DNA of 64,000 nucleotides from positions 372,001 to 436,000 of the forward strand of contig NZ_JAVAMS010000002.1 in the NCBI RefSeq assembly GCF_030730945.1, written 5' to 3'. The position numbers and the translations under genes were made by a program. The notes under the pieces were generated by a model. That model had not been told where the DNA came from. It did not search any database and saw only the letters and a list, made by a program, of their open reading frames with translations. This DNA comes from Aurantiacibacter poecillastricola. GTDB taxonomy: Bacteria > Pseudomonadota > Alphaproteobacteria > Sphingomonadales > Sphingomonadaceae. Positions 52,410 to 61,318 of this stretch are shown in pieces. Every line of letters starts with the position of its first letter. Position 1 is the first letter of the stretch.

Positions 52410-54305
52410 ATGGTGCTCAAATACTTGTTTTCCGGCGTTTCCCTTGCGGTCATTGCCGTGCCCGCGATCGCGCAGGAAGAGCCGCTCATGATCGACATGG
52501 GGAGTGCTCGCATTCCCGAGGAAACCATCACCGTCACCGCTACCGGTACGCGCATCGAGCTCGAGGATACGGGCCAGGCCATCACCGTGATCGGCGAGGA
52601 CGAGATCGAGGCCGTGCAGGGCGCGGACCTCACCCGACTACTCGAACGCGCGCCCGGCGTGGTCACCACACGCAATGGCGGCGCGGGCAGCTTCACCGGC
52701 GTGCGCGTTCGGGGCGCTGAGGCCGAACAGGTGCTGGTCGTCGTGGATGGTGTGCGCATGGCGGATCCCGCCGCACCCGCTGGCGGATTCGATTTCGGCA
52801 CGCTGTTGGCGCTCGATCTCCAGAAGCTGGAAATCCTGCGCGGCTCCAACTCCACCATCTGGGGTTCGGACGCGATCGGCGGCGTAGTCGTCGCCTCCAC
52901 CCGCGCGGCGAGCGGCCTTAAGGCAAGCGCCGAATACGGTGCGCGCGACACGGCGAGCGCGCGGGTCTCGGGGGGCGTGAGCGATTCCGATACGGGCTTC
53001 CTCGGCGCATCGGTCACTTGGTTCAAGACGGACGGCATCTCAGCCGCCGACGCGGGCACCGAAGCCGACGGCTTCGAGCAATGGGCGCTGAACGGCCACG
53101 CTCGCTATTATTTCAACGACCGTTTCGAAGTCTTCGCCCGCACCCGATATGCCTCAGGCGAACTGCAGATCGACGGTTTTCCCGCACCCGCCTTCACCCT
53201 TGCCGATACCGACGAGGTGCAGGAGACGCGCCAGTGGACAGGCTCCACCGGCGCGGTGCTCGATACAGGCGCGTTGTTCCTCTCTGGTGCCTACAGCTTC
53301 GCCGACACGGTGCGCGACAACTTCGACGCCGACGGCACCCTTGCTTTCGCCAGCGACGGCCGATCCGACAGGGTGGATTTGCGGGGCGAATGGCGACCTA
53401 TCGGCCCGCTGCTCGTGCATTTCGGGGCAGAGAGCGAGTGGACGCAATACGAGACGGACACCAGCGTTGGCGAGGACACGCGCATTTCCGGGGCCTATGG
53501 ACAGGCCGGGATCGAATGGAACGCCATCTCCGGCCATATCGGCGCGCGGGTGGACGACCATGCCGATTTCGGCACCGCGGTCAGCTTCGGCGCGGATGCG
53601 AGCTACGCCATCGCGGATGGCTTGCGCCTGCGGGCAAGCGTGGGTGAGGGGTTCAAGGCGCCGAGCCTGTTCCAGCTCTATTCGGATTACGGCAACCTCG
53701 CGCTGGAACCCGAGCAGAGCACCAGCTTCGATCTCGGCCTTGCCTATGGCGACCGCACCTTGTCGAGCCGCCCGGTTCACGGCGCGGTGACGCTGTTCCA
53801 GCGCAATACCGACAACCAGATCGCCTTCGTCAGCTGCTTCGGCGAGTCGGACGGCATCTGCACCGACAGGCCCTTCGGCACATACGACAATGTCGCGCGC
53901 ACCCGCGCTCGCGGCGTCGAGGCGGAGGCGTGGGGGCGGATTGCCGATACGGTGACTTTAGGCGTGCTCTACGCCTTCACCGATAGTGAGAACCGCGACA
54001 CCGGCCTCGACCTCGCCCGCCGCCCGCGCCATGCCGCCACCGTCACGGGCGAGTGGCAAGCCGTGGACGCAGTGACGCTGGGCGCGGACCTGCGGATCGT
54101 GTCGGACAGCTATGACGATGCCGCCAATCTCGTGCGGCTGGATGGCTACGAAATACTCACTCTGCGCGCCAGCTGGTCCGTCAGCGAGCAAGTGGAACTG
54201 TTCGGCCGGGTCGAGAACCTGTGGGACGAGCAATACCAGACCGCCGCCGGATACGGCACGGCAGGCACGGGCGCGCATATCGGGGCGCGCGTGGCGCTGC
54301 CATGA
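52410..54305 (+). CDS. btuB: TonB-dependent outer membrane receptor, BtuB-like
   Basis: 631 residues from the ATG at 52410; a GTG three bases later lies better spaced from AGGAGG. After the signal peptide (cleavage after AIAQ) comes a TonB box-like ETITVTATGTRIE, then the plug domain (DLTRLLERAPGVVTTRNGGA, VVVDGVRMADP, ILRGSNSTIWGSDAIGGVVV) and a beta-barrel ending IGARVALP. The cobalamin riboswitch upstream and the B12 transporter genes downstream identify the substrate as a cobamide. Its stop overlaps the btuF start. Confidence 0.93.
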   Translation: MVLKYLFSGVSLAVIAVPAIAQEEPLMIDMGSARIPEETITVTATGTRIELEDTGQAITVIGEDEIEAVQGADLTRLLERAPGVVTTRNGGAGSFTGVRVRGAEAEQVLVVVDGVRMADPAAPAGGFDFGTLLALDLQKLEILRGSNSTIWGSDAIGGVVVASTRAASGLKASAEYGARDTASARVSGGVSDSDTGFLGASVTWFKTDGISAADAGTEADGFEQWALNGHARYYFNDRFEVFARTRYASGELQIDGFPAPAFTLADTDEVQETRQWTGSTGAVLDTGALFLSGAYSFADTVRDNFDADGTLAFASDGRSDRVDLRGEWRPIGPLLVHFGAESEWTQYETDTSVGEDTRISGAYGQAGIEWNAISGHIGARVDDHADFGTAVSFGADASYAIADGLRLRASVGEGFKAPSLFQLYSDYGNLALEPEQSTSFDLGLAYGDRTLSSRPVHGAVTLFQRNTDNQIAFVSCFGESDGICTDRPFGTYDNVARTRARGVEAEAWGRIADTVTLGVLYAFTDSENRDTGLDLARRPRHAATVTGEWQAVDAVTLGADLRIVSDSYDDAANLVRLDGYEILTLRASWSVSEQVELFGRVENLWDEQYQTAAGYGTAGTGAHIGARVALP

Positions 54306-55165
54306 TCCTCCCTTCCTCGTCATTACGGCGAAGGCCGGAATCCAGTTTGCGGCGCTGGTTGCTCTGGATCCCGGCTTTCGCCGGGATGATGCTGGTTGGT
54401 TGCAGGAGAGCCGATCCGCCATCCCGGACCGAGACCGAGCACCCAACCATCGTCAGCCTCAATCCTTGCGCCGACGCCATCCTCGCCGAGATCGCGCAGC
54501 CGGGCCAGCTTCTCGCGATCTCGCATTATAGCCACGATCCCGAGGCCGCTTCGATGCCGCTGGACGAAGCGCTCGCCTATAACGCCACCGGCGGCACGGC
54601 GGAGGAGGTGCTGGCGCTGGCACCCGACATGGTGGTGGCCGACAGCTTCCTCGCCCCCTCCACTCGCCGCGCGCTGGAGCAGGCCGGGATCGCGGTGGAG
54701 ACTATCGGAATCGCGAGCAGTCTCGAAGACAGCCTTTCGCAGATCGAAGCGCTGGGCAAGGCGACCGGCAATGAAGGCCGCGCCGACGTTCTCTCGAACC
54801 GGATCGCCGAAAGCTGGGAAGCGCAGCAATGGCATGGCGAGCGCGCCAGCGCCGTCTTGTGGCAACAAGGTGGCATCGTGGCGGGCGAGGGTTCGCTGGC
54901 GCACGAGCTTCTGGCGCAGGCGGGTTTCGCCAGCCACTCCGCCGCGCGCGGACTAGGGCAGGGGGCCTATCTGCCGCTGGAGGAAGTGCTCGCCGACCCG
55001 CCGCAAGTGGTAATCACCGCAGGCGACGAGCGCGCCTTCGCGCACCCGGCGATGGCGGACGGAGTCGCGCAGTACGAACTATCCTCCTCGCTCCTCTATT
55101 GCGGCGGGCCGACCATTCCCCGCGCGCTGGAGCGGCTTACCCAAATCAGGCGGGCGGCAGGGTGA
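54302..55165 (+). CDS. btuF: B12 substrate-binding lipoprotein of the ABC transporter, BtuF-like
   Basis: 287 residues from the ATG overlapping the btuB stop (ATGA). The N-terminus contains a lipobox LVGC at the end of LLWIPAFAGMMLVGC, so it should be a lipoprotein. The domain HPTIVSLNPCADAILAEIAQ, DMVVADSF and GLGQGAYLPLEEVLADPPQV matches periplasmic cobalamin/iron-siderophore binding proteins. The signal peptide itself is encoded by a dispersed palindromic repeat (54319-54390). It is followed by an overlapping permease gene. Confidence 0.9.
   Translation: MILPSSSLRRRPESSLRRWLLWIPAFAGMMLVGCRRADPPSRTETEHPTIVSLNPCADAILAEIAQPGQLLAISHYSHDPEAASMPLDEALAYNATGGTAEEVLALAPDMVVADSFLAPSTRRALEQAGIAVETIGIASSLEDSLSQIEALGKATGNEGRADVLSNRIAESWEAQQWHGERASAVLWQQGGIVAGEGSLAHELLAQAGFASHSAARGLGQGAYLPLEEVLADPPQVVITAGDERAFAHPAMADGVAQYELSSSLLYCGGPTIPRALERLTQIRRAAG
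54319..54390. repeat. Palindromic repeat inside btuF
   Basis: The left arm (pattern CATTACGGCGAAGGCCGGAA, from about 54319 to 54345) and the right arm (CTGGATCCCGGCTTTCGCCG, to 54390) are close reverse complements. This is a widespread intergenic repeat type of proteobacteria. Here it is read through in frame, giving WIPAFAGM in the signal peptide of BtuF. Confidence 0.85.
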
Positions 55166-56124
55166 CGCGTGCCACGCCGATCTTCGCGGTGCTGCTGGTG
55201 ATCGCCCTGCCGCTTTCGCTGGTGGCGGGGCGCGTGTGGGTGGACCCCGGGACGACAGCGAATGCCATTCCCATCCTTGCCGAGCTCCGCCTGCCGCGCG
55301 CCGTGCTGGCGGTGGTGATCGGCGCGGGGCTGGGCGCGGCGGGAGCGGCGATGCAGGGCTATCTACGCAACCCGCTCGCCGATCCGGGCCTGTTCGGCAT
55401 CGCTCCCGGAGCGGCGCTAGGCGCAGTCGTCGCGCTCTATATCGGCGTCGCGAGCGCCATCCTCCTGCCGCTGTTCGCGCTGGTGGGAGCAGGCGGGGCG
55501 ATGGCGCTGCTGGCGTTGATCGCCGGACGCACCGCCAATCCCGCCAATGGCATTGCGCTGTTCACGCTGGCGGGCATGATGATCGCCAGCCTTGCAGCCG
55601 CGCTCACGTCGCTGGCGATCAGCCTTGCGCCCAACGCCTTTGCCATGAGCAGCATCGTCACCTGGCTGATGGGCGCGCTGACCGACCGCAGCTGGCAGGA
55701 CGTGATGCTCGCCGCGCCGCTGACGCTGGCGGGCCTGGCGCTATTATGGCTGGCGGGCCGCGACCTCGACGCGCTGACGCTGGGCGAGGCCGCCGCGCGC
55801 TCGCTGGGCGTGAGACCGGGGCGTCTGATGGCGCTGCTGGTGCTTGGTACCGGCCTCACCGTCGGCAGCGCCGTGGCGGTGGCGGGGATCATCGGTTTCG
55901 TCGGCCTGATCGTACCACATCTGGTGCGCCCACTCACCGACAGGGGCCCCTCCAGCCTGATCGTGCCGAGCGCGCTGGCGGGTGGGCTCCTTGTGCTGGT
56001 GGCGGACGTCGTATGCCGCATCCTGCCGCTGGTGACGGAGCTGCGCCTAGGCATCGCGCTTTCGCTGATCGGCGCGCCGTTCTTCCTCATGCTACTGCTG
56101 CGGATGCGCAGGGGCGCGCTGTGA
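55162..56124 (+). CDS. btuC: B12 ABC transporter permease, BtuC-like
   Basis: 320 residues from the GTG overlapping the btuF stop (GTGA). About nine to ten hydrophobic segments. Typical FecCD/BtuC blocks are LRLPRAVLAVVIGAGLGAAG, AAMQGYLRNPLADPGLFGIA, PGAALGAVVAL and the cytoplasmic GIIGFVGLIVPHLVRP, which contacts the ATPase. It forms the inner-membrane channel for cobalamin with BtuD. Confidence 0.95.
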   Translation: MTRATPIFAVLLVIALPLSLVAGRVWVDPGTTANAIPILAELRLPRAVLAVVIGAGLGAAGAAMQGYLRNPLADPGLFGIAPGAALGAVVALYIGVASAILLPLFALVGAGGAMALLALIAGRTANPANGIALFTLAGMMIASLAAALTSLAISLAPNAFAMSSIVTWLMGALTDRSWQDVMLAAPLTLAGLALLWLAGRDLDALTLGEAAARSLGVRPGRLMALLVLGTGLTVGSAVAVAGIIGFVGLIVPHLVRPLTDRGPSSLIVPSALAGGLLVLVADVVCRILPLVTELRLGIALSLIGAPFFLMLLLRMRRGAL

Positions 56125-56852
56125 TGCTTGCCGCTGCGAACCTTGCGATTACGGGGCGCCTCGAGCACGTGAGCGCCGCGCTGGAGCCTGGCACGATCAC
56201 CGCCATTTGCGGACCTAACGGCGCGGGCAAGTCCACCCTGCTCTCGGCGCTGGCAGGCCTGCTCGCGCCTGATAGTGGCGAGGTGTTGCTCGATGGCGAG
56301 CCTCTTGACGTCACGCCGCCACGACAGCGCGCGCAGGCGCTCGGCTATTTGCCCCAATCCGCCGAGATTGCATGGGACGTGTCGGTCGCCAGCATCGCCG
56401 CGCTGGGCCGCCTGCCGCACCGCGACCGGGGCAAGTTCGCCATCGCCAAGGCGCTGGCCGCGACTGACATGGCGGATTTCGCCGCGCGGCCCGCCTCCAC
56501 TCTCTCGGGCGGCGAGAAGGCGCGCGCGCTGCTTGCCCGCGTGCTTGCGGGGGAGCCGCGCTGGATCCTCGCCGACGAGCCGCTCGCCGCGCTCGACCTT
56601 GCGCACCAGCTGAATCTGCTCGCCGTTTTGCGCCGCGAGGCCGAGGCGGGAACGGGCGTGGTGATCGTCGTCCACGACCTCGCGCTGGCGATGAACCACG
56701 CGGACAGGGTGGTGGTGCTGGACGAGGGGAAAGTGGCCGCCGAGGGTACTCCGGCAGAGGCGCTCTCGCCCGAGATTATCGCCAGCGTCTGGGGCGTGGA
56801 AGCGCGCTGGCTGGGGGAACCGGGCGCGCGGGCACTCGTCACACGGATGTGA
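56124..56852 (+). CDS. btuD: B12 ABC transporter ATP-binding protein, BtuD-like
   Basis: 242 residues from the ATG overlapping the btuC stop (TGATG); a GTG one codon earlier is possible. Walker A GPNGAGKST, Q-loop LPQS, signature LSGGEKARALLAR, Walker B WILADEPLAALD and the switch His in VVIVVHDLALA are complete. It powers cobalamin import. Its stop overlaps the next small gene by four bases. Confidence 0.95.
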   Translation: MLAAANLAITGRLEHVSAALEPGTITAICGPNGAGKSTLLSALAGLLAPDSGEVLLDGEPLDVTPPRQRAQALGYLPQSAEIAWDVSVASIAALGRLPHRDRGKFAIAKALAATDMADFAARPASTLSGGEKARALLARVLAGEPRWILADEPLAALDLAHQLNLLAVLRREAEAGTGVVIVVHDLALAMNHADRVVVLDEGKVAAEGTPAEALSPEIIASVWGVEARWLGEPGARALVTRM

Positions 56853-57142
56853 GCGACAGGGAAACCCTCGAAGCGCGCTGGTTCGCGCTCACCCGCGAGG
56901 AGATGCCGCGTGTTGCAAGCGAACGCGAATGGCCGGTGCATCTCGACCACTGTTTCCAGCGCATCCTGCTCGACAATGCCTGCGCCCAACCTTGGCGCAA
57001 AGTGATCGAAGCGCCAGCCTATCGCCATGCCAGCGACGACCTGCTTCGCCGCGCCATCGTTCTCGGCGAGGCAGCGCTGGCAGGCGAGCGCGACCTTGCC
57101 GAAATGAACCGCCACTCGCTCGCCCTTCGCGGCAAGCTGTAG
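56849..57142 (+). CDS. Small protein of unknown function ending the btu operon
   Basis: 97 residues with a GTG start overlapping the btuD stop (GTGA). Contains PRVASEREWPVHLDHCFQRI and LLDNACAQPWRKVIEAPAYR, followed by a helical tail (LLRRAIVLGEAALAGERDLA). Similar sphingomonad proteins are sometimes labelled GNAT-like, but no acetyl-CoA motif is visible and it is too short. Its tight coupling to btuD suggests a link to cobalamin use, by inference. Confidence 0.72.
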   Translation: MSDRETLEARWFALTREEMPRVASEREWPVHLDHCFQRILLDNACAQPWRKVIEAPAYRHASDDLLRRAIVLGEAALAGERDLAEMNRHSLALRGKL

Positions 57143-57150
57143 CGCCAACA

Positions 57151-57180
57151 AAAAAGGGCGGCCCGCAAAGGCCGCCCTTT
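57151..57180. terminator. Bidirectional terminator between btu operon and M3 peptidase
   Basis: AAAAAGGGCGGC-ccgcaaa-GGCCGCCCTTT forms a strong stem with A and T tracts. It can serve both the plus-strand btu operon and the minus-strand M3 peptidase gene at 57203. Confidence 0.88.
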
Positions 57181-57202
57181 CGTGTTCAATCCAAAGGCTG
57201 GA

Positions 57203-59422
57203 TCAGACAGCGCCCTCGGCACCGTCCACGCCCTGCACGTCGTCATCCTCGGGGATCAGGCCGCGAGCTTCCAGCAGCGGCTCGACCTGCGGGTCGCGGC
57301 CGGTGAAGTCGCGGAACATCTGCTCGTAGGTCTTGGAATGACCCTGCCCGAGGAACGAGTCGATAATGTGGTCGCCCATCTCGCGGGTCATGCCGCCATT
57401 GTTCGCCACGTAGCTGTAGGCGTCGTGGTGCAGCATTTCCGTCCAGGTGTAGGCGTAATAGCCCGCATCGTAGCCATGCTCGAAGATGTGGCGGAAGTAG
57501 GGCGTGCGGTAGCGCGGCGGCACCAGGTCGCTGCGCAGGCCGATCCGCTCCAGCGCGGCTTCCTCGAACGCCATGACGTCGGTCGGCGCAGGCTGGCTCG
57601 GGTCGAGCGAGTGCCATTCCATGTCCAGCAGCGAGGCGGCGATGATCTCGCCGAAGCTGTGGCCCTGGTTGAACTTGCTGGCACGGTCGATCGCCTGCAC
57701 CAGTTCGTCCGGGATCACTTCGCCGGTTTCGTGGTGACGGGCATAGCGCTGCAGCACTTCGGGCACGGCGGCGAAGTTCTCGTGGAACTGGCTGGGGAAT
57801 TCCACCCAGTCGCGCGCAGTGTTGGTGCCCGAGAGCGACGGGTACTGCTGGTCGGCGAAGATGCCGTGCAGCGCATGGCCGAACTCGTGGAACATCGTCG
57901 TCACATCGTCCCAGGTGGCGAGCGCCGGCTGGCCGGGGGCGGGTGGGGCGATGTTTTGCGTGTTGGTGATGACCGGCTTCAGGCCGAGCAGATGACTCTG
58001 CTCGATGAAGTTGCTCATCCACGCACCGCCGCGCTTGCTCTCGCGGCTGAACGGATCGAAGTAGAACAGCGCCTGCTCCTCGCCGTCATGGAAGACGGTG
58101 TAGACCTTCACGTCGGGGTGATAGGTCGGGATGTCGGTGCGTTCCTCGAAGGTCAGGCCGTAGAGCTGCTCGGCCATGTAGAACACGCCATCTTCCAGCA
58201 CGTTGTCGACGACGAAGTACTGCTTGATCTCCTCGTTATCGAGGGCGTAGCGCTCGGCGCGCACCTTGCTGGCGTAATACTGCCAGTCCCACGGGGCGAG
58301 CTGGAAATCGTGGCCGTCCTGCTCGATGCGCTCCTGCAGCACGGCGGCCTCGCGCTCCTGCGTGGCGCGCAGGGCGGGGACCATCTCGGCCATGAAGTTG
58401 ATCGCGGCCTGCGGGTCGGCGACCATGCGGTCATACATCTGCCAGTTGGCATGCGTGGGCTCGCCGAACAACTGGGCGCGGCGGTTGCGCAGGCTGATGA
58501 CTTCCTGGATCAGCGGCAGCGTGCTGGCCTCGCCGGTCTGGTTGCGGCTGATGCTGGCCTTGTAGAGGCGCTCGCGCACGTCGCGATTGTCGAGCTGTGC
58601 CAGCTGCGGCACGCCCGAGGTGTTCGAGACGTTGAGCATGTAGTGCCCCTCGTGCCCACTCTCGGCGGCGAGTGCAGCTGCGGATTCGATCTGCCCTTCG
58701 GAAAGGCCGGAAAGCTGTTCCCTCGTGTCGACCACGATGGCGGCATTGTTCTGCCCGGTCGTGATGCGCTGCGAGATCTGCGCGGACAGCGAGCTCAACC
58801 GCTCGTTGATCTGGCGCAGTTCGGCTTGCTGGGCCTCCCCGAGAAGGGCACCGCGGTGGACGAATTCCTCGTAGGTCGTCTCCAGCAGCATCGCGTCTTC
58901 CGGCGTCATCGCCATGGCAGCGCGGTTGTCGTAGACTGCCTTCACCCGCGCAAACAGCTCGGGATTGAGATAGATGCTGTCATACATGCTCGCGACCTGC
59001 GGGGCGAGCGCCTCGTCCGTCGCGGCGATGGTGTCGTTGATGTTGGCCGAGACGACCTGGCTGAACGCACCGTAGGCGCGGGCGAAAACCTGGCCGGACT
59101 CTTCCATCGCCACCAGCGTATTGGCGAAGGTGGGCTCGTTGGGGTTGTTCGCGATCGCTTCCACTTCGGCAAGCTGGATGGCCATTGCTTCCTCGATGAT
59201 GCCCTGCCAGTCGCTGTCCTCGATCTGGTCGAACTGCGGTGCGTGCATGTAGAGGGGCGACAGTTCGGCGAAGACGCTGGTCGCTTCCGGAATGTCGGGA
59301 TTGTACTCGACCGTGCCGGGCAGGGTATCGGTGGTGGTGGCCATGCCTTCGTTGTTCATCGTCGTGCAGCCGCTGGCAAGAGCGGCGATCATGGTGGTCG
59401 CGAGAAGGGTGGATTTGCGCAT
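57203..59422 (-). CDS. M3-family oligopeptidase, lipoprotein (Dcp-like)
   Basis: 739 residues from the ATG at 59422, which gives a lipoprotein signal peptide with Cys in LASGC. The zinc motif HEFGH in TTMFHEFGHALHG lies at 57875-57889, and the downstream TPYFRHIFEHGYDAGYYAYT block completes the catalytic region. Length and sequence fit peptidyl-dipeptidase Dcp or oligopeptidase A. It would digest peptides in the periplasm, anchored to a membrane. Confidence 0.93.
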   Translation of the reverse strand: MRKSTLLATTMIAALASGCTTMNNEGMATTTDTLPGTVEYNPDIPEATSVFAELSPLYMHAPQFDQIEDSDWQGIIEEAMAIQLAEVEAIANNPNEPTFANTLVAMEESGQVFARAYGAFSQVVSANINDTIAATDEALAPQVASMYDSIYLNPELFARVKAVYDNRAAMAMTPEDAMLLETTYEEFVHRGALLGEAQQAELRQINERLSSLSAQISQRITTGQNNAAIVVDTREQLSGLSEGQIESAAALAAESGHEGHYMLNVSNTSGVPQLAQLDNRDVRERLYKASISRNQTGEASTLPLIQEVISLRNRRAQLFGEPTHANWQMYDRMVADPQAAINFMAEMVPALRATQEREAAVLQERIEQDGHDFQLAPWDWQYYASKVRAERYALDNEEIKQYFVVDNVLEDGVFYMAEQLYGLTFEERTDIPTYHPDVKVYTVFHDGEEQALFYFDPFSRESKRGGAWMSNFIEQSHLLGLKPVITNTQNIAPPAPGQPALATWDDVTTMFHEFGHALHGIFADQQYPSLSGTNTARDWVEFPSQFHENFAAVPEVLQRYARHHETGEVIPDELVQAIDRASKFNQGHSFGEIIAASLLDMEWHSLDPSQPAPTDVMAFEEAALERIGLRSDLVPPRYRTPYFRHIFEHGYDAGYYAYTWTEMLHHDAYSYVANNGGMTREMGDHIIDSFLGQGHSKTYEQMFRDFTGRDPQVEPLLEARGLIPEDDDVQGVDGAEGAV

Positions 59423-59541
59423 TCGGGCGTCTCTTCCTTGATGTGAATATGTCGGCGCATCCCGGACGGGCGCGCTGGTTTCCTCTGAAACTTGCCGCAT
59501 AGTCCTACAGATGCAAGCTGCCAAGAGCCTGAACGTGCCCG

Positions 59542-60195
59542 TCAGGAAGGGGTTTCCGCCTTTTCCGCAGCAGCAGCTTCCGCCAATGCCTGGCGGTTTA
59601 CGGTCACTAAGCGAGGGCGGCCGCCCGGCTGGCCGGGGCTAAGCCAGATTGCGCCAAGCTCGAAAAAGCCGCCCTGGTCGGGAACGACGGTCATGTCCGC
59701 CAGGTCGAGATTGCGCATCAGTGCCAGCATTTCAGGCGAGAACACCTCGTCGAAGCCCTGGTCGGCAAGGTCTGTCTCGCGCAGGTCGCGGCGGTTGCCG
59801 TCTGCATCGATATAGAGCAGCGGGATGTCGAGTTCGCGCAACATGCGGTCCCGGTCGTTGTCCGTGGCTGCATCGCGCAGCGCGGCAAGGCTTGCTTCGT
59901 ACTGGCTGGCGGTGGTGCCCGTGGCGCAGGAGATCAGGCCGCCCTCGGCGGGATCGTTGGCACGGTCGAAGTCGCGATTGGGCGCGGATTGCTGTTCCCA
60001 CACGACCAGCAGGCAGTCGCGCTCCGGCTCGGCAGCGACGGCGCCCACTTCGGCGGGTATGTCGAGCGCGCCCGTCGCGTCTATCGGCGGGCCTTCCTCC
60101 GCAGAGCACGCGCTGAGCAATGCAAGACCCGCCAGCGCGGCAACGATACGGGCCGGGGCGGGTCCTGCGGACTGCATGTCGAAATGTGTGTTCAT
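59542..60195 (-). CDS. Lipoprotein of unknown function
   Basis: 217 residues, or 211 from the ATG at 60177. The signal peptide LAGLALLSAC has a good lipobox (LSAC). The mature protein has CLLVVWEQQS, a hydrophilic middle part, then PLLYIDADGNRRDLRETDLA and LADMTVVPDQGGFFELGAIW. No family recognised. On the same strand as, and 120 bases upstream of, the M3 peptidase gene. Confidence 0.72.
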   Translation of the reverse strand: MNTHFDMQSAGPAPARIVAALAGLALLSACSAEEGPPIDATGALDIPAEVGAVAAEPERDCLLVVWEQQSAPNRDFDRANDPAEGGLISCATGTTASQYEASLAALRDAATDNDRDRMLRELDIPLLYIDADGNRRDLRETDLADQGFDEVFSPEMLALMRNLDLADMTVVPDQGGFFELGAIWLSPGQPGGRPRLVTVNRQALAEAAAAEKAETPS

Positions 60196-60232
60196 GATTG
60201 CGGGTGTCGTCTGAATGGGACGGCGAATAATA

Positions 60233-61108
60233 TCAGCTACGAGCCTGTCCGAAAATGTCGACTTCTATCGCGCGCGGATCATCGTAGGTCGCTTCCATGA
60301 AGATCGACTGCCTGCGCTCGCTTCGGTATTTCAGACCGCGAGCAACCTCTCCGCCGGCGGTGGTGTAGACAAGTTCTTCGGCGATGCGATCGTAATCGGC
60401 CGTCTGGATGGCCTCGTTGAGGCGCGGGCTCGCGTCTTCCGACACATTGCCCTCACCGACATTGTAGACAAGATCCACGAGAGCATCGAATTCGTGCTGG
60501 TAAAGCTGCAGGTTCCTGACGAGCCGCTTGGCGCCTTCCTCGGCCTTGCGCAGATCCTGTTCAAGGAACTCGATGGCATCATCGTAGGTAATGCGATCAC
60601 CGACCGAGAGGCCGTCTTCAGGCGTCACCAGGTGCCCCACGCCTACGGTCGGATAGCCGGCGACGTCACGATAGACGACGAGGCGAACGCCCTCTTCCTC
60701 GGCGAGCGCTTCCTTCATCGTTTCGCTCACCTTCAACCGGTCCACGCTCACTCGCTCCTGAGTAGGATCGGCTTGGTATTCGAGGATAGGCGGTGCAGGC
60801 CTCACAGGCTTGGTCGCCGCGGTACTCAGGCCCATTGCGGCGGCGGAAAGGGCGAGAGCGGCCTTGCGCTTGCGCATGCGGCCACGAATCGAATTCGAAT
60901 TCTCCCCATCGTTCCTGCGGCGCATCCGGCGGACGAATTCGCGCACCATCTGGCCCCGCATCCACCGCGCAGCGGGCTGCAGTTCCTCGGATGCGCTGGA
61001 CTTCTTCACGCCCGGACTGGGTGGATGGGTGGAGCCGTCGCGCGGGTCGGATCGCGCGGGTATGGCATGTGCCTTGATGGGTGACTTTTGCGTCGTACTC
61101 GTCGACAT
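60233..61108 (-). CDS. GH24 lysozyme-like protein
   Basis: 291 residues. The first 77 residues are basic and low complexity, then MRKRKAALALSAAAMGLSTA looks like a signal or anchor sequence; a start at M78 (60877) is possible, but the ATG at 61108 has AGGGA upstream. The lysozyme domain has catalytic Glu near EEEGVRLVVYRDVAGYPTVG with the following Asp and Thr of the phage-type E-x8-D-x5-T pattern, then VGHLVTPEDGLSVGD and YNVGEGN. It cuts peptidoglycan. No phage context is seen. Confidence 0.85.
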   Translation of the reverse strand: MSTSTTQKSPIKAHAIPARSDPRDGSTHPPSPGVKKSSASEELQPAARWMRGQMVREFVRRMRRRNDGENSNSIRGRMRKRKAALALSAAAMGLSTAATKPVRPAPPILEYQADPTQERVSVDRLKVSETMKEALAEEEGVRLVVYRDVAGYPTVGVGHLVTPEDGLSVGDRITYDDAIEFLEQDLRKAEEGAKRLVRNLQLYQHEFDALVDLVYNVGEGNVSEDASPRLNEAIQTADYDRIAEELVYTTAGGEVARGLKYRSERRQSIFMEATYDDPRAIEVDIFGQARS

Positions 61109-61318
61109 GGAAATCCCTGTTGTCAGGTCTATGGCGAGCTTCCTGACGCAACCGCAAGCAGCGTGGCAGCATCGCCGTGTATCGTTTTCACCTGATCAAC
61201 GGGTGGATTGCGGATCCGGTCCACATTTCGTCCGGTTTGCCAAACATTTCACGGGATTGTCCTTGACGCATTGCGGAGAAAGGCCGCGCGGCGAAACTAT
61301 CATGAAGTTGCGCGCGTC

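Noticed and set aside
57182..59446. 754-residue plus-strand open frame opposite the M3 peptidase gene
   Set aside because: Antisense frame; the minus-strand protein has HEFGH and a lipoprotein signal.
60233..61108. Prophage remnant around the GH24 lysozyme gene
   Set aside because: No other phage gene, attachment site or integrase in the region; neighbours are ordinary chromosomal genes.
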